This document shows, piece by piece, positions 1-6,177 of a stretch of DNA of 10,358 bases. Both the position numbers and the translations under genes were made by a program. The notes beneath the pieces were generated by a model. That model was not told where the DNA came from. It did not search any database and saw only the letters and a list, made by a program, of their open reading frames with translations. The stretch's first letter is position 1; each line of letters starts with the position of its first letter. Origin of the DNA: Planctomycetaceae bacterium (GTDB taxonomy: Bacteria > Planctomycetota > Phycisphaerae > Phycisphaerales > SM1A02); contig JAIYBS010000257.1 in assembly GCA_027488415.1 (NCBI GenBank), positions 1-10,358 of the forward strand, written 5' to 3'.

Positions 1-553
1 CGAGGGCCGGTGCGAGCTTCCACGCCGCCATGAGGAGCGGGAAGTTCCACGGGATCACCTGCCCGCACACGCCCACCGGCCGCGGATCGCGCGCACCCGG
101 CATCGCGTAGCGGAGCTTGTCGCACCATCCCGCGTGGTGGAAGAAGTGCTGCGCGGCGAGCGGCACGTCGACGTCGCGGCTCTCCTTGATCGGCTTGCCG
201 CCGTCGATCGTCTCGAGCACCGCGAGTTCGCGCGCCCGCTCCTGGATGCGCCGCGCGATGCGGTACAGGTACTTCGCGCGCTCGCTCGCCGGCAGCCTCG
301 ACCAGCCCTTGAACGCCTTGCGCGCGGCGGACACCGCCGCGTCGACGTCCTCAGCGTCGCCCTCGGCGATCTTCGAGAGCTGCTCCTCGGTGGCGGGGTT
401 CACGGTCGCGAACCGCCGCTTCGAGTGCGGGTCGACGAACTTGCCCCCGATGAAGAGCTTGGTGGACTCGGGGATCTCGACCTTCACCGATTCGGGGGCC
501 GGGCTGTATTCCCAGGTGGCCGGGAAAACAGGGCTTTCGGGCGTCTCTGCCAT
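1..553 (-). CDS. Aldehyde dehydrogenase family protein, N-terminal part (runs off the left edge)
   Basis: This is the first 184 residues of an NAD(P)+-dependent aldehyde dehydrogenase, a cytoplasmic enzyme family that oxidises aldehydes to carboxylic acids. Visible are LFIGGKFVD (33-41) and TVNPATEEQLSKIA (50-63), typical of the N-terminal Rossmann region, then the helix ERAKYLYRIARRIQERAREL and the signature VIPWNFPLL (166-174), whose Asn170 matches the conserved active-site Asn of the family. The catalytic Cys and Glu lie outside the window. An N-terminal extension of about 30 residues precedes the domain. The extension and the HFFHHAGWCDKL stretch recall, from memory, the paired aldehyde dehydrogenases encoded beside deoC in actinobacteria and other phyla; the substrate cannot be told from here. 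The start is ATG at 553, divergent from the SOUL gene. No SD precedes it; TAGCAT lies 7 nt upstream. Family certain, subgroup inferred. Confidence 0.93.
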   Translation of the reverse strand, partial: MAETPESPVFPATWEYSPAPESVKVEIPESTKLFIGGKFVDPHSKRRFATVNPATEEQLSKIAEGDAEDVDAAVSAARKAFKGWSRLPASERAKYLYRIARRIQERARELAVLETIDGGKPIKESRDVDVPLAAQHFFHHAGWCDKLRYAMPGARDPRPVGVCGQVIPWNFPLLMAAWKLAPAL

Positions 554-560
554 GCGCAGA

Positions 561-566
561 ATGCTA
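561..566 (-). promoter_or_regulatory. Possible -10 element for a leaderless aldehyde dehydrogenase mRNA
   Basis: On the minus strand TAGCAT (4 of 6 match to TATAAT) is followed by 7 nt and then the ATG at 553. Transcription from such a box would begin at or next to the start codon. No SD precedes the gene, which fits. No -35 hexamer could be recognised at 16-18 nt spacing, so support is only moderate. Confidence 0.35.
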
Positions 567-618
567 CTTGCGGCACGACCGGCTGAATCGGCGGGCGGCC
601 TTTCGGCGAAACCATCGC

Positions 619-623
619 AGGAG
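619..623 (+). promoter_or_regulatory. Shine-Dalgarno site of the SOUL gene
   Basis: AGGAG lies 9 nt upstream of the ATG at 633. It decides the start: the same frame is open upstream to 117, but that part is antisense to the aldehyde dehydrogenase and its translation resembles no protein. Confidence 0.7.
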
Positions 624-632
624 TCCATCCAC

Positions 633-1475
633 ATGCTGATCGCAACGCTCGCGTTCCTCGCTTCCGCCCTCCAGCCGCACCCCGCGCCGTCCGACGTGCC
701 GACGCCCGCCGCCGCGCCCGCGGCCTCGCGCCCCGAGGGTGCCCCTGCGGTCGGCGAGTCGATCCGCGTGGTCGGAGATGCCGCCGTGAAGCCCGAGCGG
801 CTCGAGAACGGCGAGTACCGCCTGCCCGCGATGGGCATGGTGATCGAGGCACCGCTCCCCGAGGGCTACCCCGCGCCGACGCCGCCCGGGATGATCGAGC
901 TCAAGACGTATCCCGTGGTGCGGCGCGCCGAGTACTCCGCGAAGGGCTCGAGCAACTTCGGCATGAACGTCGGCTTCTGGCCGCTCTTCAACCACATCAA
1001 GAAGCGCGACATCGCGATGACCAGCCCGGTCGAGATGGACTACCGCCCCGAGGGCGAGCGCACGCCGCTCACGCCGATGCAGGATGCCGAGGGCAGCTGG
1101 ACGATGAGCTTCCTCTACCGCACCGTCTCGCTCGGCCCGACCGGCGAGGACGGGCGCGTGAAGGTCGTCGACAACCCCGAGATGACCGTCGTCTCGATCG
1201 GCATGCGCGGGCCGTACGGCATGGGCGCGGTCAACGCCGGCCTGGAGGAGCTGCAGAAGTGGTTCGCGGCGCAGGATGCGTGGGAGCCGGTCGGTGATCC
1301 GCGCGGCCTGAACTACAACGGGCCGGACGTGCCGCTCAAGAGCAAGTGGAGCGAGGTGCAGGTGAAGGTGCAGCGCAAGGCGAAGCCTGCGGCCACCTCC
1401 GCCGACACGCCGAAGGCGGCGCCTGCGACCGCACCGGCACCGGTCACGCCCGACGCGGCGCAACCCCGCCGATGA
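633..1475 (+). CDS. SOUL heme-binding family protein, secreted
   Basis: The 280-residue product belongs to the SOUL/HBP heme-binding family. Diagnostic parts are IELKTYPVVRRAEY (88-101), a classic SOUL opening strand, then GMNVGFWPLFNHIKKRDIAM (110-129), TSPVEM (130-135), WTMSFLY (156-162) and PEMTVVSIGMRG (182-193), in the family's order. The first 12 residues (MLIATLAFLASA) form a short signal peptide with no lipobox Cys, so export to the periplasm is inferred. Residues 14-40 and 248-280 are Pro/Ala-rich low-complexity linkers flanking the domain. Animal members bind heme or tetrapyrroles; bacterial members are mostly uncharacterised, so no reaction is assigned. The gene is monocistronic, divergent from the aldehyde dehydrogenase by 79 nt, and its last 32 nt overlap the end of lgt on the other strand. 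ATG 633 was chosen for its SD and signal peptide. Confidence 0.87.
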   Translation: MLIATLAFLASALQPHPAPSDVPTPAAAPAASRPEGAPAVGESIRVVGDAAVKPERLENGEYRLPAMGMVIEAPLPEGYPAPTPPGMIELKTYPVVRRAEYSAKGSSNFGMNVGFWPLFNHIKKRDIAMTSPVEMDYRPEGERTPLTPMQDAEGSWTMSFLYRTVSLGPTGEDGRVKVVDNPEMTVVSIGMRGPYGMGAVNAGLEELQKWFAAQDAWEPVGDPRGLNYNGPDVPLKSKWSEVQVKVQRKAKPAATSADTPKAAPATAPAPVTPDAAQPRR

Positions 1476-2406
1476 GCTGGCCGTCGCGCGGCCGCATCGC
1501 GAGCACCGCGACGCCGAGCGCCACCATCAGCATCGAAAGCAGCATCGGCGCCGTGAGCGGACCGACGGTGAAGACGTCGTGGTCCGGCTCGCGGTACGCC
1601 TCGCTGACGTTGCGCAGCACGCCGTAGCCGATGAGGAAGGCCGCCGTGAGCGCACCCGCGCGACGCGGCCTCCACCACACCAGCACGAAGAGCAGCATTA
1701 GCGCGGGCCCGTCGGTGGCGGCCTGTATGAAGTTGTTCGGGTAGTGCGCGGGGACGAGCTTCGCCACCTCGGAAATCGAGGCCTCGTCGCCCGCATACGC
1801 CATCGCCACCAGGTGACGCGCGTGCGCCTGCGCATCGGGCGTCGTCGCGAGCGAGATCGCCTCTTCCGGGTACTTGACGCTCCACCACGGCGGGTTCGCC
1901 TGCATCGCCTGCGGCAGCAGCTTGCCCGGGAGCTCGCCATTCACCCAGTTCGCGAGACGCCCGAACATGAGCCCGGGCGGCGTGATGAACGCCGCGGTGT
2001 CGACCATCGCCAGGCGGCCGATGCCGTGCCGCCGCGCGAACAGGATCGACGCGGTCACCACGCCGATCACGCCGCCGTGGCTCGACATGCCGCCGCGCTG
2101 GATGGCGAGCAGCTCCCACCATGGGACCTTGTCCGTGAACGTCCAGAGGAGCTCGCGGTCGTAGAAGAGCGCGTGCCCGAGCCTGCCGCCGACCACCACG
2201 CCGACGACGCACCACGTGATGTAGTCGCCCACGAGCGCTGCGGGAAGCGGCGTGCGGCCGGTGCGCGCGAGCCATCGCAGTACGAGCCACGCGACCAGGA
2301 ACCCCATCGCGTACGAGACGCCGTACCAGCGAGGCCCGATGCCCTGCGAGATCTCGAACACGAACGGATCGAGGTGGTGGACGATGCTCTCTGCAAGAAG
2401 CGTCAC
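1444..2406 (-). CDS. lgt: Prolipoprotein diacylglyceryl transferase (Lgt)
   Basis: Lgt is an inner-membrane enzyme that transfers diacylglyceryl from phosphatidylglycerol to the lipobox Cys of prolipoproteins, the first step of lipoprotein maturation. The 320-residue protein has several hydrophobic segments and the family landmarks: RWYGVSYAMGF (26-36), GGMSSHGG (105-112, with the essential His110), the signature GRLANWVNGELPG (149-161, with the conserved Arg, Asn and final Gly) and YGVLRNVSEAYREPD (261-275, with the conserved Arg/Glu pair). Two oddities: a long polar insert of about 50-60 residues after the signature, and HYPNNFIQ (221-228) where most Lgt proteins have RHPSQLYE. The start is set at GTG 2406, which gives a usual N-terminus (LLAESIVHHLDP) and follows a TATCCT box. 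The same frame is open to ATG 2448 and ATG 2463, but those would overlap trpD. Identity is certain; the start is less so. Confidence 0.95.
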   Translation of the reverse strand: MTLLAESIVHHLDPFVFEISQGIGPRWYGVSYAMGFLVAWLVLRWLARTGRTPLPAALVGDYITWCVVGVVVGGRLGHALFYDRELLWTFTDKVPWWELLAIQRGGMSSHGGVIGVVTASILFARRHGIGRLAMVDTAAFITPPGLMFGRLANWVNGELPGKLLPQAMQANPPWWSVKYPEEAISLATTPDAQAHARHLVAMAYAGDEASISEVAKLVPAHYPNNFIQAATDGPALMLLFVLVWWRPRRAGALTAAFLIGYGVLRNVSEAYREPDHDVFTVGPLTAPMLLSMLMVALGVAVLAMRPRDGQLIGGVAPRRA

Positions 2407-2413
2407 GGTGCGC

Positions 2414-2419
2414 AGGATA
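2414..2419 (-). promoter_or_regulatory. Possible -10 element for a leaderless lgt mRNA
   Basis: TATCCT on the minus strand (4 of 6 match to TATAAT) is followed by 7 nt and then the GTG at 2406. There is no SD in that gap. The spacing equals that upstream of the aldehyde dehydrogenase gene. It also favours GTG 2406 over the upstream ATGs. No -35 box is evident. Confidence 0.35.
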
Positions 2420-2434
2420 CGAACGCGTGCCGCG

Positions 2435-2440
2435 TACGAT
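2435..2440 (+). promoter_or_regulatory. Possible -10 element for a leaderless trpD mRNA
   Basis: TACGAT (4 of 6 match to TATAAT) is followed by 6 nt and then the ATG at 2447. No SD is present. Together with the TATCCT box on the other strand it would pack both promoters into the 40-nt gap between lgt and trpD. No -35 box is evident. Confidence 0.35.
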
Positions 2441-2446
2441 CGGGCC

Positions 2447-3514
2447 ATGGCGACCGCCTCCAACGGAATGCCCGAGTTCCAGCGCCCCTCCCACGAGGGC
2501 GACCTCGGTCCCTACATCCGGACGCTCGTCGCCGGGAACACGCTGACATTCGGTAACGCCCAGGCCGCGTTCGCCTCCCTGATGCTCGGTGCATCGCACC
2601 ACGCCGAGATGGGCGCGCTGCTCGCGCTGCTCGCGACGCGTCTGCCGACCGCGGACGAGCTCGCGGGCGCGGCGACCGTCATGCGCGCGCACGTCGACCA
2701 CCTCGAGACTGGCGTGCCGCCGGAGCAGCTGCTCGACACCGCGGGAACGGGAGGCACCGCGAAGCTCTTCAACGTCTCCACGACGGCCGCGATCGTGGCC
2801 GCGGCTGCCGGCGCGAAGGTCGCCAAGCACGGCAACCGGAGCCGCACGGGGCGCGGCAGCGCGGAGGTGCTCGCCGAGCTCGGCGTCGACGTCGATGCCG
2901 GGCGCGACGTGCAGCGGCGGTGCATGGACCAGGCCGGCATCTGCTTCTGCTTCGCGATCCACCACCACCCTGCCACGCGGCACGTGATGCCGGTCCGCAA
3001 AGCGCTGCCGATCCCCACGATCTTCAACCTGCTCGGGCCGCTCACGAACCCGGCTGGCGCGCGACGCCAGGTGATCGGCGTGTACGGACCGCGCTTCGTG
3101 CGGCCGGTCGCCGAGGCGCTCGCGCGACTCGGCGCGATCCACGCGATCGTGGTTCACGGAACCGACGGCCTCGACGAATGCTCGATCACCGCGCCGACGC
3201 TCGTCGCGGAGGTGCGCGACGGCACGGTCGGCGAGATGCAGGTTGATCCGGGTGCGCTCGGCCTCCGACGGGCCTCGCACGAGGAGCTCGCGGCGCGCGA
3301 CCTCCCCGAGGCGGCGCGACTCGTGCGGTCCCTGCTGCACGGAGACGAGCGCGGCCCGTGCCGGGACATGCTGCTCCTCAACGCCGCGATGGCGATCGTC
3401 GCCGCCGGCATCGCGACGGACGTCGCCGCGGGAATCGCGGCAGCCGAACGAGCGATCGATTCCGGCGAGGCCGCGCGCACGCTCGAGCGGCTGCGCGTCG
3501 CCTCGCGCGGATGA
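2447..3514 (+). CDS. trpD: Anthranilate phosphoribosyltransferase (TrpD)
   Basis: TrpD joins anthranilate to PRPP to give phosphoribosylanthranilate, the second step of tryptophan synthesis, in the cytoplasm. The 355-residue protein has the helical N-terminal domain (about 15-90) and then the PRPP-binding core: DTAGTGG (97-103), FNVST (108-112), AKHGNRS (126-132), FNLLGPLTNP (193-202), VVHGTDGLDE (235-244, with the metal-binding Asp-Glu pair) and LLNAAMAIV near the end. Length is normal for the family. Two phosphate/PRPP loops depart from the norm: GTGGTAKLF replaces GTGGDxxxTF, and NRSRTGRGSAE replaces NRSxSSKSGSAD, each one residue shorter by eye. No other trp gene is adjacent; it is divergent from lgt and 68 nt ahead of comEC. 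ATG 2447 fits the domain start and the -10-like box; ATG 2468 is an alternative. The open frame from 2252 is antisense to lgt and rejected. Confidence 0.93.
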   Translation: MATASNGMPEFQRPSHEGDLGPYIRTLVAGNTLTFGNAQAAFASLMLGASHHAEMGALLALLATRLPTADELAGAATVMRAHVDHLETGVPPEQLLDTAGTGGTAKLFNVSTTAAIVAAAAGAKVAKHGNRSRTGRGSAEVLAELGVDVDAGRDVQRRCMDQAGICFCFAIHHHPATRHVMPVRKALPIPTIFNLLGPLTNPAGARRQVIGVYGPRFVRPVAEALARLGAIHAIVVHGTDGLDECSITAPTLVAEVRDGTVGEMQVDPGALGLRRASHEELAARDLPEAARLVRSLLHGDERGPCRDMLLLNAAMAIVAAGIATDVAAGIAAAERAIDSGEAARTLERLRVASRG

Positions 3515-3582
3515 GCCGGCCGTCTGCAGCGAAATTCCGCACGGATTCGGGAACCATGCCCGCGGAACCCTAAGGTGCGGGA
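3515..3582 (+). other. Intergenic gap between trpD and comEC
   Basis: These 68 nt hold the comEC SD at the right end. I see no T-rich terminator stem and no recognisable -35/-10 pair, so whether comEC is read through from trpD or has its own promoter is open. Confidence 0.5.
3571..3576 (+). promoter_or_regulatory. Shine-Dalgarno site of comEC
   Basis: TAAGGTG begins at 3571; its AAGGTG core matches the anti-SD well and lies about 6 nt before the ATG at 3583, which supports that start over other in-frame codons. Confidence 0.6.
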
Positions 3583-6177
3583 ATGGACCTTGTCCTCGAG
3601 GAGAAGCCGCCGCGCGAGCGATGGCCGCTCGCGTTCCGGATGGCGATCGCGGTCGCGGCCGGCGCGGCGGCGGCATGGCTGGCCTCGGGCCTTGCGGCCT
3701 CCACTGCCGATGCGCCCGTCGTGGAAGCGAGCGAGCGATCGGGGCTTGCGTGGCCCGTTGCGGTTGCGTCGCTCGCTGCGGCAACAGCGTGGACGATCGC
3801 GCTGCGGCGGCGCATCCTCAGGGACATCGCCGCGACGGTCGTCGCCGCTGCGGCGGGCGCGATGCTTGCGATCGCCTCACCTGACCGATCCGTGCCGGAC
3901 CTCCCGGCGGGGCCAATCGACGTGGAGGGGACCGTTTCCACCGAACCACGGATCGACACCGATGGCGGAGACGAGCTCGCCGCACACTCGTTCCGTCAGG
4001 CGTCGACGTCGTTTCGGCTGTCGATGGGCACGGACGGCGAATCGGTGAGCGTCCGCGTGGCGGGGATGGCTCCGCTCCCGGGACGCGGGACGCCGGTCCG
4101 AGTGCGCGGGTGGTGGAAGCCGCTCGGCACGAGGTTGAACCCGGGAATCCCCGCGCGTGAACCCTCCGCCGTCATCGAGGTGACGTCGGCCACACTCGTA
4201 CATCCGCTCGACGACGGACCCATCGACGCCTGGGTACGCAACGCGCGGCGCACGGCCAATGATTGGCTCTCCGAGTCGATGCCGGCCTTCGCGACCGACG
4301 GCGAGCGCGCGCTCGTCTCCGCGATGACGACTGGCGTCCGGCTCCCCGGTCTTGCCCCGCACGCGGCGGATTTCCGTGCGGCCGGCATGAGCCACGTGCT
4401 CGCCATCAGCGGGTTCAACGTCGCCGTGCTCGTTGCCGGCTCCGTTGCGGCCGCCGCGCTGCTCGGCGCGCCGGCATCGATCCGCGCGTTGGTCGCCGTC
4501 GTCACCGCGATCGCGTTCCTCCTCGTCACGGAGCCGGAGACGAGCGTCCTGCGCGCCGGGCTCGGGGCCGGGCTCGCCGCCGCCGCGTCGATCCGCGGCG
4601 GTCGCGCGCGCGGGCTCGGAACGCTCGGTGCCGTGGCACTGGTCGCGATGTTCATCGACATCCGTTGCATCCGCGGAGCGGGCTTCCAGCTGAGCTACGG
4701 CGTGGTGGTCGCGCTGCTCGCCGTCGCACCGATCGTCACGGCCCGGTGGCAGCGGCGCGCGAGAGCCGCATGGGACGCGATCTACGCACGTGGCCGAGTC
4801 CCGGAGCTGCCCGAGATGGCGGTCTCCGCCATGATCGGATCCGTGTGCGCATCGCTCGTGGCCTGGAGCGTCAGCACGCCGATCGCCCTACACCATGCGG
4901 GATCGATCTCGTGGCTCGCGGCGCCGCTGAGCGTCGTGACGATGCCGGCTGCCGCGCTCGCCACCATCGGCGGCGCGATCGCGATGGCGACGCACGGGGT
5001 TCTCGGCACGGCCGCGATGTGCGCGGGATCGGTCTCCGTGCTGTGCGTCCGGTCGCTTGCGTGGATCGCGTCCGTTGCCGCAGAACACCCAAACTCGACC
5101 TCCGCCACCGGTCGACCTGGCATGACGTGGGCGGCCGCGATGCTCGTCGCGATCGTGGTCGCGTGGATCAACCCAAGGCGGCGATGGCGTTGGTTTGCGG
5201 GCGCGGTAGCGGCAGTAATCGTCGCAGGCTTGCTCTCTGGAACCATCTGCTCGGCACGAACGTCCTTCGACGGCAACGAGGTGATCGTCGACTCGATGGC
5301 GGTCAGCCGTGGTTCGTGCTCGCTCATCCGAACGCCAGGAACCACCGTGATCCTCGATGCCGGCGCCCTCGGCGACCCAGATGCCGGCTCCCGGACGATC
5401 GTCCCTTCGCTCGCGGCGCTCGGGGTTCGGCGCGTGGACGCGCTGGTCATCGGCTCGCGATCGCTCGCGAGCTGCTCGGCGGTTCCCGAGGTGCTCCGCG
5501 CATTCGACGTCCGCTCCGTGATCATCGAGCGCTCTGCCGCGGAGTCCTTCGCGCAGGCACGCAACGGCCACGGCGCGGAACTTCGTGAGTTGCTCCGCTC
5601 GCTGGGCACGTCCCCTCAATCGACATCGGACGGCCCGGCAGTCGACGTCGGAGATCTCAGGCTCATCGCGCTCATCCGATCCGTCGGCGAACGCGGCCAG
5701 CAACGATTCGCCCTCGCGGTTCGGCATGCGGCCTGGCCGCCCGACAGGCGGTCCATCCTTGTCCGCACCGATGCCCGCATCGCATGCGACGAGGATTCCG
5801 TCCCCGCCGCCTTCGCAGACGATCGCGCGATGCGTACGGTCGTCGGCGAACATCCCCGCGGCGAGGTCTTCGCTTGGACGGCGGAAGGCTGGAGATCCGT
5901 GGGACCGGCCGATGCTCAGCGCGGAACGACGATCGCGCGCTCGAGCACGGCGAACGCGCCGGCGAGCGATCCGTCTGCGTTCGACAGCTCGACCTCGAAC
6001 GCCTCGGCCGGCAGGTCCACGCGCAGCTCGAGGCGTTCACGGTCAGCGCCGAGCCGCTCGCGGAGCAGCTCGCGACCGCCCGCGCGGACGACGAGGTCCG
6101 GCGTACCCGCGGAACGCGCCGTTGCGGGGCGACGGACGACGGCGACCAATCGCGAAGGCGCGGACGGTGCCGGATAG
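3583..6177 (+). CDS. comEC: ComEC/Rec2-family DNA-uptake channel protein with degenerate C-terminal MBL-like domain
   Basis: ComEC proteins form the inner-membrane channel that carries single-stranded DNA into the cell during natural transformation. The 864-residue frame has N-terminal membrane segments (about 18-38, 56-75, 82-98), a soluble DUF4131/OB-like part (112-210, including VDVEGTVSTEPRID and GTRLNPG), then the polytopic Competence domain (about 240-500) with FRAAGMSHVLAISGFNVAVL (264-283), SVLRAGLGAG (321-330) and GAGFQLSYGVVVALL (365-379). After a last membrane segment (about 536-555) comes an MBL-like domain (about 562-770). Its metal site is gone: IGSRSLASCSAVPEVL (623-638) stands where active homologues have THPHxDHxGG, and the LDVGQGD strand is also altered. 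Residues 779-864 are Ser/Arg/Thr-rich and antisense to the next gene, so the ancestral end was probably near 5920. Family call is firm; DNA uptake in this organism is inferred. Confidence 0.9.
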   Translation: MDLVLEEKPPRERWPLAFRMAIAVAAGAAAAWLASGLAASTADAPVVEASERSGLAWPVAVASLAAATAWTIALRRRILRDIAATVVAAAAGAMLAIASPDRSVPDLPAGPIDVEGTVSTEPRIDTDGGDELAAHSFRQASTSFRLSMGTDGESVSVRVAGMAPLPGRGTPVRVRGWWKPLGTRLNPGIPAREPSAVIEVTSATLVHPLDDGPIDAWVRNARRTANDWLSESMPAFATDGERALVSAMTTGVRLPGLAPHAADFRAAGMSHVLAISGFNVAVLVAGSVAAAALLGAPASIRALVAVVTAIAFLLVTEPETSVLRAGLGAGLAAAASIRGGRARGLGTLGAVALVAMFIDIRCIRGAGFQLSYGVVVALLAVAPIVTARWQRRARAAWDAIYARGRVPELPEMAVSAMIGSVCASLVAWSVSTPIALHHAGSISWLAAPLSVVTMPAAALATIGGAIAMATHGVLGTAAMCAGSVSVLCVRSLAWIASVAAEHPNSTSATGRPGMTWAAAMLVAIVVAWINPRRRWRWFAGAVAAVIVAGLLSGTICSARTSFDGNEVIVDSMAVSRGSCSLIRTPGTTVILDAGALGDPDAGSRTIVPSLAALGVRRVDALVIGSRSLASCSAVPEVLRAFDVRSVIIERSAAESFAQARNGHGAELRELLRSLGTSPQSTSDGPAVDVGDLRLIALIRSVGERGQQRFALAVRHAAWPPDRRSILVRTDARIACDEDSVPAAFADDRAMRTVVGEHPRGEVFAWTAEGWRSVGPADAQRGTTIARSSTANAPASDPSAFDSSTSNASAGRSTRSSRRSRSAPSRSRSSSRPPARTTRSGVPAERAVAGRRTTATNREGADGAG

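Noticed and set aside
117..632. Upstream extension of the SOUL reading frame
   Set aside because: It is antisense to the aldehyde dehydrogenase N-terminus, gives a composition-driven translation, and an SD plus signal peptide occur at 633.
2252..2446. Upstream extension of the trpD reading frame
   Set aside because: It overlaps the lgt N-terminus antisense and adds residues foreign to TrpD; family length and domain start fit 2447.
3525..3570. Possible hairpin between trpD and comEC (TTCC...GGAA and CCGCGG pieces)
   Set aside because: Stems are only about 4 bp with no T-run, so neither a terminator nor a structured leader can be supported.
1313..3784. An 823-codon open frame on the minus strand
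   Set aside because: It is antisense to trpD and partly out of frame over lgt, its translation is Arg/Ala/Gly/His-rich with no family resemblance, and very high GC makes such stop-free shadows common.
4263..5588. A 441-codon plus-strand frame inside comEC
   Set aside because: It is an out-of-frame Arg-rich shadow of comEC, whose own frame has clear ComEC motifs throughout.
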